DNA of 64,000 bases, from contig NZ_JAAGVC010000001.1 in the NCBI RefSeq assembly GCF_010858045.1, forward strand, positions 68,061 through 132,060. Direction: 5' to 3'. The notes under the pieces were generated by a model. That model did no database searches. It had not been told where the DNA came from and worked only from the letters and a program-made list of their open reading frames with translations. Positions within the stretch are counted from its first letter, which is position 1. Every line of letters starts with the position of its first letter. Origin of the DNA: Nocardia cyriacigeorgica. GTDB taxonomy: Bacteria > Actinomycetota > Actinomycetes > Mycobacteriales > Mycobacteriaceae. This document shows positions 1 to 8,392 of this stretch, piece by piece. A program made the translations under genes and the position numbers.

Positions 1-35
1 GGACCGTCCCCGGTGCGGGGCTTCATGGCCGCCAT
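1..35 (-). CDS. DUF3117 family protein, 5' end only
   Basis: Only the first eleven codons and part of the twelfth lie in the window; they read MAAMKPRTGDG(P). This start is characteristic of the small (about 55-residue) DUF3117 proteins of mycobacteria and nocardiae (Rv1211 type), whose function is unknown. A GGAGGG Shine-Dalgarno sequence lies just upstream of the ATG at 35. Its position next to tagA matches the Mycobacterium order Rv1209-Rv1210-Rv1211. The rest of the gene is outside the window, so the family call rests on the N-terminus and gene order. Confidence 0.8.
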   Translation of the reverse strand, partial: MAAMKPRTGDG

Positions 36-200
36 CCTCTGCTCCCTCCAGATCTGCGCGGTGTGCTGCGCACTTGCTTGGAACTCCAGTTGTCGCCAAC
101 TGGGCAGCTCGCCGGCATGTGGCGAGCTGCACTCGGTCTATTCTTCCTTATCGCCGGAGTGGACGGATACCTGAGTTCGAAATGTGACCGCTCGGTAGGT

Positions 201-761
201 CTAGGGCGGGTCGCCGCCGACCCAGCAATCGGCCAGGTGATCGTTCACGAGGCCGGTCGCCTGCATCAGCGCGTACGCCGTGGTCGGGCCCACGAATCTG
301 AATCCGCGCCGCTTCAATTCCTTTGCCAGAGCGGTGGATTCGGGTGTGACGGCGGGCACGTCGGCCAGGGTGCGCGGACGTGGGCGCGGGGGCGGAGCAA
401 ACGACCAGATCAGCTCGTCGAGGCTGGTATCGAGGTCGCGGGCGACCTTGGCATTGGCGATGGCCGCATCGATCTTGGCGCGATTGCGCACGATGCCGGG
501 GTCGGCGAGCAGGCGTGCACGGTCGGTGTCGTCGAAGCGGGCCACCTTCTCGATGGCGAACCCAGCGAAGGCGGCCCGGAACGCCGGGCGTTTGCGCAGG
601 ATGGTGATCCACGCAAGACCCGATTGGAAGGCCTCGAGGCACAGTCGTTCGAACATCGCGTCGTCGCCGTGCAGCGGGCGGCCCCACTCGGTGTCGTGGT
701 AATCGCGGTAGAGCTGCGAAGGCAGCGACCACGGGCAGCGGACCGGCTCGACGACCGTCAT
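201..761 (-). CDS. tagA: DNA-3-methyladenine glycosylase I
   Basis: A 186-residue base-excision repair enzyme that removes 3-methyladenine from alkylated DNA. The N-terminal RCPW (Cys9) and YHD (His22), followed by EWGRPLHGDD and LCLEAFQSGLAW, are diagnostic of the TAG family; the Glu in LEAF corresponds to the conserved active-site acid. Near the C-terminus VNDHLADC supplies the His and Cys that complete the TAG zinc snap. The start at 761 is chosen because the protein then begins just before the RCPW motif and its ATG overlaps the stop of the upstream DivIVA-like gene by 4 bp. The longer frame upstream lies inside that gene. Ortholog by motif and context of Rv1210. Confidence 0.95.
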   Translation of the reverse strand: MTVVEPVRCPWSLPSQLYRDYHDTEWGRPLHGDDAMFERLCLEAFQSGLAWITILRKRPAFRAAFAGFAIEKVARFDDTDRARLLADPGIVRNRAKIDAAIANAKVARDLDTSLDELIWSFAPPPRPRPRTLADVPAVTPESTALAKELKRRGFRFVGPTTAYALMQATGLVNDHLADCWVGGDPP

Positions 762-1114
762 CGCGGATCCGGGCCCACCGGCGGCTGCGTCGGCCCGGGC
801 TGGACGGACGCGGCCGATTGTGCACCCGCCTCGGCGCGGGCCTGGGCCAGCTGGCCCTGTAGCTCGTCGATGCGCGCGGCGAGCCGGGCCAGCGCCCAAT
901 CCACCTCACCGGCCTTGTAGCCGCGCAACACCTGCTGGAACCGCAGCGAGCGCACATCGGCACCGGAGATCCCCTCGACCGGCAGCACCGTCGCGGTGGT
1001 GCCCTCCGGTAGCGGCCCCAGCTCCTCCGACCGCCCGAACACCGCCCCCGCGAGCAGGAACAGCACCGCGGCCACCAATCCGACGATCAGCACATACAAC
1101 AGCAGCGTGAGCAT
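758..1114 (-). CDS. DivIVA-domain membrane-anchored small protein
   Basis: A 118-residue protein. Residues 1-26 form one hydrophobic helix (MLTLLLYVLIVGLVAAVLFLL). A segment with FQQVLRGYKAGEVDWAL follows and matches the DivIVA repeat seen at the start of Wag31/GpsB-type proteins. A short coiled coil (RIDELQGQLAQARAEAG) and a Pro/Gly-rich tail end the protein. It is likely a membrane-tethered protein related to polar growth or division scaffolds; this role is inferred from the domain alone. It is translationally coupled to tagA by a 4-bp overlap and corresponds to Rv1209 in order and architecture. Confidence 0.85.
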   Translation of the reverse strand: MLTLLLYVLIVGLVAAVLFLLAGAVFGRSEELGPLPEGTTATVLPVEGISGADVRSLRFQQVLRGYKAGEVDWALARLAARIDELQGQLAQARAEAGAQSAASVQPGPTQPPVGPDPR

Positions 1115-1305
1115 GAGCTGAGCTTATGGGTTGGCACCGACAGGCTCACGCGCGGCAACCGTGGCGGCGGCCGGCGACGCGGGCGTCCGGAGCGCGCCGG
1201 GTGCGGCAGCCCGCCGGCGACCACTCGCGCGTCGGCACGCCGGGCAGAGCCGGGTCCGACCCGGTGATGTGGTCTGGCGGTGAAGAGACCCGGTTACGCC
1301 GCCGC

Positions 1306-2442
1306 TCAGAGATGACGTGTCGTGTCGATACCCAAAGACATACCCGCCAAGCCACGCCGGCGCACCGCCAGCTTGTCGGCGACCTCGCGCAGCGCCACCG
1401 CGGCCGGGTTCTCCGGATCGCGCAGCACGATCGGGGTGCCTTCGTCGCCCGCCTCGCGCAGCGACTGCTCGATCGGGATCTGGCCGAGCAGCGGGACATC
1501 GGCGCCGACGGCGCGGGTGAGGCGCTCGGCCACCGCCTGGCCGCCACCCGAACCGTAGAGGTCCATCCTGGTGCCGTCGGGCAGGTCCAGCCAGGACATG
1601 TTCTCCACCACGCCCGCGATCCGCTGACGGGTCTGCAAGGCGATGGCGCCCGCGCGCTCGGCCACCTCGGCGGCGGCCGGCTGGGGGGTGGTGACGACCA
1701 GGATCTCCGCGTTCGGGATCAGCTGGGCGATGGAGATCGCCACATCGCCGGTGCCGGGCGGCAGGTCGAGCAGCAGCACGTCCAGATCGCCCCAGAACAC
1801 ATCGGCCAGGAACTGTTGCAGCGCGCGGTGCAGCATCGGGCCGCGCCACACCACCGGCGTATTGCCCTGGGTGAACTGGGCGATGGAGATCATCTTCACG
1901 TCGTGCGCGATGGGCGGCATGATCATCCGCTCGACCTGGGTGGGCCGGGCGTCGGTGCCGAGCATGCGCGGGACGGAGTGGCCGTAGATGTCGGCGTCGA
2001 GCACGCCGACCGAGAGTCCGCGCGCGGCCATGGCGGCGGCGAGATTGACGGTGACGCTGGACTTTCCGACGCCACCCTTACCCGAGGCCACCGCGTACAC
2101 CCTGGTCAGCGAGCCGGGCTGGGCGAAGGGGATGACCGGTTCGGCGGAGTCGCCACGCAACTGCTTACGCAGCTCGGTGCGCTGCTCATCGTTCATCACG
2201 TCCAGGTCGACGCTGACCGCGCCGACGCCGGGGACGTCGGCGACCGCCTTGGTCACCCGCTGGGTGATCTCGGTGCGCAGCGGGCAGCCCGCCGTCGTCA
2301 GGTAGACCTCGATATGGACATCGCTGTCGGCGCCGATGCTGACGCTTTTCACCATGCCCAGTTCGGTGATCGGTTTGCGAATTTCCGGGTCGTCGACCTT
2401 TGCGAGGGCGCCCCGCACGTCCGCTTCCGTTACCACTGGCAT
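1306..2442 (-). CDS. mrp: Mrp/ApbC-type iron-sulfur cluster carrier ATPase
   Basis: A 378-residue P-loop ATPase of the Mrp/NBP35 family, expected to bind and transfer Fe-S clusters in the cytosol. Residues 4-85 are a MIP18/DUF59 domain with Cys53. Residues 121-128 are the deviant Walker A motif GKGGVGKS, followed by LDADIYG and DLPPGTGD, all canonical for Mrp. The C-terminal CxxC typical of many family members is absent; NMSWLDLPDG stands at the usual position. Gene order with the neighbouring transglycosylase, DUF1003 and MgtE-N genes matches Rv1229c-Rv1232c. The preceding 191 bp (1115-1305) hold nothing recognisable. Confidence 0.93.
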   Translation of the reverse strand: MPVVTEADVRGALAKVDDPEIRKPITELGMVKSVSIGADSDVHIEVYLTTAGCPLRTEITQRVTKAVADVPGVGAVSVDLDVMNDEQRTELRKQLRGDSAEPVIPFAQPGSLTRVYAVASGKGGVGKSSVTVNLAAAMAARGLSVGVLDADIYGHSVPRMLGTDARPTQVERMIMPPIAHDVKMISIAQFTQGNTPVVWRGPMLHRALQQFLADVFWGDLDVLLLDLPPGTGDVAISIAQLIPNAEILVVTTPQPAAAEVAERAGAIALQTRQRIAGVVENMSWLDLPDGTRMDLYGSGGGQAVAERLTRAVGADVPLLGQIPIEQSLREAGDEGTPIVLRDPENPAAVALREVADKLAVRRRGLAGMSLGIDTTRHL

Positions 2443-2461
2443 GCCGCCGATTTTAGGCGTC

Positions 2462-3331
2462 TCAGATACGGGGCAGCTGTGCGGGCTGTGGTGCGATGCC
2501 GGTGCCGTACGAATTGGCCCACGCCATGACGTTGGCGACGTAGGCCATGGAGTTGTTGTAGCGCAGGATCGCCTTGGACTGCTGGGCGAGATCGCGCATG
2601 TCCAGGCCGCCGTCGCAGAGGTATTTGCCCGCCGTCAGGGTGGCGTCGTAGTAGTTCTGCGGGTCGGCGATGCCGTCGCCGTTGCCGTCGGCGGCGTAGT
2701 GCGACCAGGTTTCGGGCAGGAACTGCATCGGGCCGACGGCGCGGTCGTAGCCGGCCAGGCCGTCGAGGGCGCCGCCGTCGGAATCGTGGATGACGTTGTT
2801 GCCGGCGAGGCTGCCGTCGAGTACCGGGCCGTAGACCGGGTCGAGGGCGTTGCCGTCGGCGTCGGCCTTGCCGTTGTAGATGTGGGTCGATTCGACCCGG
2901 CCGATGCCGGCGAGCACCGTCCACGGCATGTGGCAGGTGGGGTTTTCGACGGCGAGGGCCTGTTCGGCGGCCACATAGGCGGCGTGTGCGATGCCTGGGA
3001 TGCCCATCTGCGCGGCAGGCAGGTCGGCGGGCACCCGATCTTCGGGCAGCGCAACGGTTTTCACCGTCGGCGGGACCGCGCGCGACTGCTTGGCCATCGC
3101 GTGGTTGAGGCTTTCCAGGTCGACGACGGTCTGCGCGTCGGCGGCGAAGCTCGCGGTGGCGTCGATGCCCTCGTCGCCGGGCAGGTGGGCCTGGATCGAG
3201 GCCGCGGTGGGGTCGGTGCCGACCGCCGATGCGGTGTTGACGGCGACCAATCCGGCGGGAACGAGCCCGGTCAATGCGAGTACGGAGCTCCGCCGAACGG
3301 TAGGCGGCGGTTGTTTGCGGTGACGCCCCAC
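2462..3331 (-). CDS. Secreted lytic murein transglycosylase (MltB/SLT_2 type), copy 1
   Basis: Predicted to cleave the glycan strands of peptidoglycan outside the membrane. The GTG at 3331 gives a 289-residue protein and is preferred because GGAGGG lies 10 nt upstream; a longer ATG start at 3349 has no such site. The N-terminus has a basic region (RHRKQPPPTVRR), then a hydrophobic stretch ending near NTASAVG, fitting a signal peptide. GIGRVES carries the likely catalytic Glu at about residue 147. AVGPMQFLPETW and YNNSMAYV are family motifs. DGNGDGIADPQN resembles the EF-hand calcium loop of E. coli Slt35. A paralogue lies immediately upstream on the same strand. Confidence 0.88.
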   Translation of the reverse strand: MGRHRKQPPPTVRRSSVLALTGLVPAGLVAVNTASAVGTDPTAASIQAHLPGDEGIDATASFAADAQTVVDLESLNHAMAKQSRAVPPTVKTVALPEDRVPADLPAAQMGIPGIAHAAYVAAEQALAVENPTCHMPWTVLAGIGRVESTHIYNGKADADGNALDPVYGPVLDGSLAGNNVIHDSDGGALDGLAGYDRAVGPMQFLPETWSHYAADGNGDGIADPQNYYDATLTAGKYLCDGGLDMRDLAQQSKAILRYNNSMAYVANVMAWANSYGTGIAPQPAQLPRI

Positions 3332-3417
3332 GGTGCTGTGACCCTCCATCGACTCAATGAGCCGAGCTCGCCGACGAGGCGCCGACTCCGTTACGAGCCG
3401 TTGTCTCAGCCGTGAGC

Positions 3418-3436
3418 CCTTCGTGACCTACGAAGG
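3418..3436. promoter_or_regulatory. Inverted repeat upstream of transglycosylase copy 1
   Basis: CCTTCGT and ACGAAGG form a perfect 7-bp inverted repeat around a 5-nt loop, about 90 bp upstream of the GTG start. It could be an operator or a hairpin in the untranslated leader. I see no match to the c-di-AMP riboswitch known from some actinobacterial rpf leaders. Confidence 0.3.
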
Positions 3437-3496
3437 AAGGCTACCGCATCCGAGATCTTTTTGTTACTGCTTCGTGATCTGTGTTCCCGTTTGAAA

Positions 3497-4834
3497 TCAC
3501 TGCGGGGGAGCGGGAAGTGGGACAACGATGCCGAACGGCAGCGTCACCGCCGGCTGCGGCGCCGGCGTGGCGGCGGGTGCGGGCGGGGGACCCGCCTCCG
3601 GGGTCGTGGACGGTTCCGCGGGCGGCTGTGCGTTCGGATCGGCCGGCGCGGGCTGAGCCGGATCACCGTGCGCCTGCTGGCCGGGCGCGGGCTGACCGGG
3701 CCCGCCCGGATCGGCGGGCGGTGCGGCCGGCGCCGGTTCGGCGGGTGCTCCGGGCTTCGGCATCGGCGCGGGAACCACCTGGCCGGGGGCCGGCGGCGGA
3801 GGCGGCGGACAGAAGATGCCGCACGGGATGGGCGGCAGACCGGGAATGATGATCATCGGCTCGCCCTGCGGTGTGGTGGGCGGCACGGTCTGGGTTCCCG
3901 GTGGCGGAGCTTCGGGTGTGGTGGTCGCGGTCGTGGTGTCCACCGCGGTCATGTCCGGGCCCATTTCGATCGGCGCGCTGCCCGGCGGGATCAGTTCGGG
4001 GGAGATGGTGACCGGGGCGGGGGTGCCGCCGGTGCGATAGGCCGCCGACCAGCTCAGCACGTTGGCCGCGTAGGACATCGAATTGTTGTAGCGCAGTACC
4101 GCGCGCAGTTCCTGGGCCGGATCGCGCAGGTTCAGCCCGCCGGAGCAGAGATATTTGCCCGCGGCCAGGGTGGCGTCGAAGACGTTGTGCGGATCGGATA
4201 CGCCGTCGCCGTTGCCGTCGGCGGCATACAGGTTCCAGGTGCCGGGCAGGAACTGCATCGGGCCGATGGCGCGCACGTAGCCGCCGTCGGCGGCCTTGAT
4301 GATCTCGTTGCCCGGCAGGGTGCCGTCGAGCGCCGGGCCGAAGATGGGGGTCACCGAAGTGCCCGCGGCATCGGTGCGGCCGTTGCCCGCGTGGCCGGAT
4401 TCGATCCGGCCGATGCCCGCGAGCAGATTCCAGGACAGCCCGCAGCCGGGCATCGAGGACTCGAGGGCCAGTTCGGCGTTGCGGTAGGCGGCGAGCACCA
4501 CCTCGGGAATGCCGAGGGTGCCGCCACCGGTGGGCAGCGAAATGCTCTGCAGCGGCACCGTGCCACCGAACGGCGGTGGCGCGCCGTCGGCGGGTGGGGT
4601 CATCGCGCGCAGTTTGCGCGGCGGCTCGGGGGCCACGGGAAGCAGGCCGATCGTCTGGGACAGCTTCGAGGACGTGTCGTCGTCGGCGGTGTCGGTACTG
4701 CGTGAGGACGCCGCGAGCAGGGCTTCCGGTGCTTTCGGCGGGGTGGTGGAGGTGGTGGTGTGGGTGGCGGATCCGGTAGCGACCAAGCCGGCGACGACGA
4801 GTGCCGAGACGGTTATCGGGGCAGATATTCGCAT
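3497..4834 (-). CDS. Secreted lytic murein transglycosylase (MltB/SLT_2 type), copy 2 with long Pro-rich tail
   Basis: A 445-residue paralogue of the downstream transglycosylase. The ATG at 4834 is chosen because it begins directly at a signal peptide (MRISAPITVSALVVAGLVATGSA). The frame extends 30 residues further upstream without hydrophobic character. GIGRIES gives the likely catalytic Glu145; AIGPMQFLPGTW and the calcium-loop-like DGNGDGVSDPHN follow. After about residue 295 a long Pro/Ala-rich tail appears that copy 1 lacks; such tails in this order are often cell-wall-spanning. Corresponds in position to Rv1230c. Substrate and regulation cannot be read from the sequence. Confidence 0.88.
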   Translation of the reverse strand: MRISAPITVSALVVAGLVATGSATHTTTSTTPPKAPEALLAASSRSTDTADDDTSSKLSQTIGLLPVAPEPPRKLRAMTPPADGAPPPFGGTVPLQSISLPTGGGTLGIPEVVLAAYRNAELALESSMPGCGLSWNLLAGIGRIESGHAGNGRTDAAGTSVTPIFGPALDGTLPGNEIIKAADGGYVRAIGPMQFLPGTWNLYAADGNGDGVSDPHNVFDATLAAGKYLCSGGLNLRDPAQELRAVLRYNNSMSYAANVLSWSAAYRTGGTPAPVTISPELIPPGSAPIEMGPDMTAVDTTTATTTPEAPPPGTQTVPPTTPQGEPMIIIPGLPPIPCGIFCPPPPPPAPGQVVPAPMPKPGAPAEPAPAAPPADPGGPGQPAPGQQAHGDPAQPAPADPNAQPPAEPSTTPEAGPPPAPAATPAPQPAVTLPFGIVVPLPAPPQ

Positions 4835-4952
4835 TCGGCCGCACCAATCCTCTACGTCGCGGGAGGCGACCGTCCCGGACATCCGGGCCGGGTCGCTCTG
4901 GACAACGTGATCCAGGTTACCCATCGGTCAGAAGACTGTTGTGTATTTCCGG

Positions 4953-5564
4953 TCAATCATCGGCGGCGGGTGGTGAAACCGGGGCTGTGCCCTGCTTTCG
5001 ACCGGAGCTTTTCTTGCGTGTGACCTTTCCGGTCTTGTCTGAGCGAGGCTCGTGCTCCGGCAGTGTCGCCTCGGCGAGTCGGTCGAGCACCTCACGCATC
5101 TCGTCGAGTTCGCGGCGCAAGTAGTCACGGGTGGCCACCTCGCCGACGGCCAGGCGCAGCGCGGCCAGTTCGCGGGCCAGGAATTCGGTATCGGCCTTGG
5201 TCTGCGCGGCCCGCATCCGGTCTTCTTCGAGCGAGACGCGGTCGCGGTTGTCCTGCCGGTTCTGCGCCAGCAGGATCAGCGGCGCGGCATAGGCGGCCTG
5301 GGTGGAGAAGGCCAGATTGAGCAGGATGAACGGGTACGGGTCCCAGCGCAGCGTCACCACGAAGACGTTCAGCAGGATCCAGACGACCACGATCACCGTC
5401 TGGATGGCGAGATAGCGGCCGGTGCCGAGGAACCGCGCGATGCGCTCACTGGTGCGCGCCAGCGCCTCGGCGTCCCAATCGAACCGGAAACGCGACTCGA
5501 CCGGCGTTTCCAGCCGCTGCCGTGCCGGGTTCACGGCCCGTCCGAGGGGAGTCTTGTCAGTCAC
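4953..5564 (-). CDS. DUF1003 membrane protein
   Basis: A 203-residue protein with the DUF1003 pattern: a soluble N-terminus, two membrane helices (about 49-70, YLAIQTVIVVVWILLNVFVV, and 77-101, with FSTQAAYAAPLILLAQ), and the conserved NRQDNRDR loop. A helical, charged cytoplasmic tail follows, ending in Lys/Arg-rich and Pro-rich sequence. The start overlaps the end of the MgtE-N/CBS gene by 8 bp, implying coupled translation. The function of DUF1003 is not established; the constant pairing with the MgtE-N/CBS gene (Rv1231c-Rv1232c type) suggests they act together, possibly in divalent-metal homeostasis (inference). Confidence 0.9.
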   Translation of the reverse strand: MTDKTPLGRAVNPARQRLETPVESRFRFDWDAEALARTSERIARFLGTGRYLAIQTVIVVVWILLNVFVVTLRWDPYPFILLNLAFSTQAAYAAPLILLAQNRQDNRDRVSLEEDRMRAAQTKADTEFLARELAALRLAVGEVATRDYLRRELDEMREVLDRLAEATLPEHEPRSDKTGKVTRKKSSGRKQGTAPVSPPAADD

Positions 5565-6843
5565 GGCCGGTCACCCCTTCGTGTAGCTCCTCGTCCTCGC
5601 GCCAGTCCTCGGGCAGCAGATGATCGAGCACGTCGTCGACGCTGACGGCGCCGAGCAGGTGGTTCTCCTCGTCCACCACCGGCCCGCAGACCAGGTTGTA
5701 GGTGGCGAAGTAGCGGGTGACGGCGGCCAGCGGCGCCTCCGGCCGCAAGGTGGCCAGATCCGTGTCGAGCAGCCCGCCGACCAGATGCGCAGGCGGCTCG
5801 CGCAGCAGCTGTTGCAGATGGACGCAGCCCATATAGCGTCCGGTCGGGGTGGAGGTCGGCGGCCGCACCACGAACACCATCGAGGCCAGGGCCGGGGTCA
5901 GATCCGGGTTGCGCACCCGGGCCAGCGCCTCGGCCACCGTTGTGGCCGGGGTCAGCACCACCGGGCGCGGCGTCATCAGGCCACCCGCGGTATCCGGGGA
6001 GTGGGCGAGCAGCCTGCGCACCGGCTCCGATTCCTCCGGGTCCATCAGCGCCAGCAGCGATTCGGCCTCGTTCTCGGGCAGCTCGCCCAGCAGGTCGGCG
6101 GCATCGTCGGGGTCCATCGCCTCGAGCACGTCGGCGGCCCGGCGCACCTCGAGATGGCCGAGCAGATCGACCTGATCGTCATCGGGCAGCTCCTGGACGA
6201 CGTCGGCGAGGCGTTCGTCGTCGAGTGCGATCGCCACCTCGAGGCGGCGTTTCTCCGGCAGTTCCCGCAGCAGATGCGCCACGTCGGCGGCGCGCAGGCC
6301 CTCGAACTGTTCGAGCAGACTGGTGACCTCCTGACCCGGCCTGCCGATCTCGTACGGTGTCAGCCCGGTGACGTGCTGCCAGTCCACCACGTGCACCGTG
6401 CGCCTGCGTCCGAGCCTCCGGTGCCCGCGCACCGCGACCCGCGACACCCGCCAATCCCGTGTCCTGGTCTGCTCCAGGCCGAGATCGACCACGAACACAT
6501 CCACCCCCGCCAGGTCGGACAGGTCCGGGTCGTGCACGCGCACCGCCGAATCCACGATCTGTGCCAGGGCCAGCAGTTCGCCGGGCCGCTGGGCGAAGCG
6601 GCGCAGGCTGACGGTGCCGGTATTGAGGGTGACGTTGCCCGGTTCGATCGAGGTCACCCGCAGCATCGGCACGAAGATCCGCCGCCTGGTCGGCAATTCG
6701 ACGACCAAGCCGTGTACCCGCGGCTGTTGACGGTCGTAGCGGACTGCCACGACCACGTCGCGGATGCGGCCGATAGACTCGCCGTCCGGTCCCAGCACCG
6801 CCAGGCCGGCCAGCCTGGCGACGTAGACCCTGGTAGCTGCCAT
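5557..6843 (-). CDS. MgtE intracellular-domain and CBS-domain protein without channel domain
   Basis: A 428-residue cytosolic protein. Residues 8-65 look like a PRC-barrel half (LAGLAVLGPDGESIGRIRDV), with a second similar stretch near 110-155. Residues 170-280 carry the repetitive MgtE_N superhelix (LPEKRRLEVAIALDDERLADVV, DPDDAADLLGEL). Residues 285-415 hold two CBS repeats (GLMTPRPVVLTPATTVAEAL and VDEENHLLGAVSVDDVLDHLL). No transmembrane segments follow, so it cannot be a magnesium channel itself. The start at 6843 is the ATG opening the PRC domain; the frame runs further upstream only as antisense to the next gene. Matches Rv1232c. Confidence 0.9.
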   Translation of the reverse strand: MAATRVYVARLAGLAVLGPDGESIGRIRDVVVAVRYDRQQPRVHGLVVELPTRRRIFVPMLRVTSIEPGNVTLNTGTVSLRRFAQRPGELLALAQIVDSAVRVHDPDLSDLAGVDVFVVDLGLEQTRTRDWRVSRVAVRGHRRLGRRRTVHVVDWQHVTGLTPYEIGRPGQEVTSLLEQFEGLRAADVAHLLRELPEKRRLEVAIALDDERLADVVQELPDDDQVDLLGHLEVRRAADVLEAMDPDDAADLLGELPENEAESLLALMDPEESEPVRRLLAHSPDTAGGLMTPRPVVLTPATTVAEALARVRNPDLTPALASMVFVVRPPTSTPTGRYMGCVHLQQLLREPPAHLVGGLLDTDLATLRPEAPLAAVTRYFATYNLVCGPVVDEENHLLGAVSVDDVLDHLLPEDWREDEELHEGVTGRD

Positions 6844-6897
6844 GACTGCCAGACTAATGACACTGCGGGCCGATTTCGGCCGACGACAGGAGTGTTG

Positions 6898-7845
6898 ATG
6901 AAGCCACGCCGTTCCGTTCTGGCTGTGCCGGGCAGCAACCCGAAGATGATCGAGAAGGCCAAGGGCCTGCCGGTCGACGAGGTGTTCCTCGATCTGGAAG
7001 ACGCCGTCGCCCCGCCCGCCAAGGCCACCGCCCGCGCCAACATCATTGCCGCGCTCAATGATTCCGGGTGGGGTTCGCAGCTGCGGGTGGTGCGGGTCAA
7101 CGACTGGACCACGCCGTGGACCTACCAGGATGTGATCAGCGTGATCGACGGTGCGGGCACCGCGATCGATGCGATCCTGCTGCCCAAGGTGACCGACGCG
7201 GGCCAGGTGCGGGCACTGGATCTGCTGCTGAGCCAACTGGAGCAGACCAACGGCCTCGAGCCGGGCCGGATCGGCATCGAACCGCAGCTGGAGAACGCGC
7301 TCGGATTGCGCAATATCGACGAGATCGCCACCGCCAGCCCGCGCGTGCAGGCGCTGGTGTTCGGTCCGGCCGATTTCATGGCCAGCATCAATATGCGCAC
7401 CCTTGTGGTGGGCGAGCAGCCGGAGGGCTACGACACCGGCGATGCCTACCACCACATCCTGATGACGATCCTGCTCACCGCACGGGCGCACGGCCTGCAG
7501 GCTATCGACGGTCCCTACCTGCAGGTGCGTGACGTCGACGGATTCCGCCGCGCCGCCGCCCGCACCGCGGCGCTCGGCTTCGACGGCAAATGGGTGCTGC
7601 ATCCGAGCCAGGTGGAGGCCTGCAACGAGATCTTCAGCCCGCGCCAGGCCGATTACGACCGCGCCGAATTGATCCTGGAGGCCTACGCCTTCCACACCTC
7701 CACCGAGGGCGGGGCACGCGGTGCGGTGATGCTCGGCGACGAGATGATCGACGAGGCCAGCGCCAAGATGGCGCAGGTGATCGCCGACAAGGGCCGGGCC
7801 GCGGGCATGTCGCGCACCACCCGTTTCACCCCACCGGAAAAGTGA
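6898..7845 (+). CDS. CitE-like HpcH/HpaI aldolase-citrate lyase family (CoA-ester lyase)
   Basis: A 315-residue TIM-barrel enzyme related to citrate lyase beta subunit and L-malyl-CoA/citramalyl-CoA lyases. Visible motifs are RSVLAVPGSNPKM, FLDLEDAVAPPAK (acid and phosphate-binding region), RVNDW (substrate Arg), IEPQLEN (metal-ligand Glu) and FGPADFMAS (metal-ligand Asp). No alpha or gamma citrate lyase subunits lie nearby, so a stand-alone CoA-ester lyase or thioesterase role is more likely than citrate fermentation. AGGAG lies 5 nt before the ATG at 6898, and only 54 bp separate it from the divergent MgtE-N/CBS gene. The exact CoA ester cannot be assigned. Confidence 0.87.
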   Translation: MKPRRSVLAVPGSNPKMIEKAKGLPVDEVFLDLEDAVAPPAKATARANIIAALNDSGWGSQLRVVRVNDWTTPWTYQDVISVIDGAGTAIDAILLPKVTDAGQVRALDLLLSQLEQTNGLEPGRIGIEPQLENALGLRNIDEIATASPRVQALVFGPADFMASINMRTLVVGEQPEGYDTGDAYHHILMTILLTARAHGLQAIDGPYLQVRDVDGFRRAAARTAALGFDGKWVLHPSQVEACNEIFSPRQADYDRAELILEAYAFHTSTEGGARGAVMLGDEMIDEASAKMAQVIADKGRAAGMSRTTRFTPPEK

Positions 7846-7896
7846 CGCGCGGTATATAGCACGGCACGGCGCTCGATGGAATAGCAGAATGGACCT

Positions 7897-8388
7897 ATGA
7901 CGAATCCCTTGGGGAACGCGAATCGCGGCAGGCAAGGTCTGCCGACGCCGCCGTCGGGCTGGCCGGTGGGGTCGTATCCGACCTACGCCGAGGCGCAGCG
8001 CGCCGTCGACTACCTGGCCGACAACCAGTTCCCGGTGCAGGACGTGACGATCGTCGGCGTCGATCTCATGCAGGTCGAGCGGGTGCTCTACCGGTTGAAC
8101 TGGGGCAAGGTGATCGGCGGGGGTGTGGTCTCGGGTGCGTGGCTCGGCCTGTTCCTCGGTTTGCTCTTGAGCCTGTTCACCACCGGCGGGGCGCTGGGCC
8201 CGCTGCTGGTGGGCCTGGTCGGCGGCATCATCTTCGGCGTCATCTCCACCTCCATCCCGTATGCGGCGACCAAGGGCCAGCGCGATTTCGCGTCCACCAT
8301 GCAGTTGGTCGCGGGCCGTTACGACGTGCTGTGCGATCCCAAGACGGCCGAGCAGGCCAGGGACATGCTCGCGCGACTGGCGATCTGA
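7897..8388 (+). CDS. YflT-like (general stress protein 17M domain) membrane protein
   Basis: A 163-residue protein. The N-terminal part (about 20-65: GWPVGSYPTYAEAQRAVDYL, PVQDVTIVGVDLMQVERV) matches the heat-induced stress protein YflT domain. Two Gly-rich hydrophobic hairpins follow (about 72-120), then a short soluble C-terminus. It probably sits in the inner membrane; its biochemical role is unknown. It corresponds to Rv1234, which occupies the same position in mycobacteria. The next gene starts 4 bp after its stop codon, so the two are likely co-transcribed. Confidence 0.85.
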   Translation: MTNPLGNANRGRQGLPTPPSGWPVGSYPTYAEAQRAVDYLADNQFPVQDVTIVGVDLMQVERVLYRLNWGKVIGGGVVSGAWLGLFLGLLLSLFTTGGALGPLLVGLVGGIIFGVISTSIPYAATKGQRDFASTMQLVAGRYDVLCDPKTAEQARDMLARLAI

Positions 8389-8392
8389 CCGC

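Noticed and set aside
3332..3496. A c-di-AMP (ydaO-type) riboswitch before the transglycosylase, as in some rpf leaders
   Set aside because: The conserved core sequences of the riboswitch are not present; only a short inverted repeat is seen.
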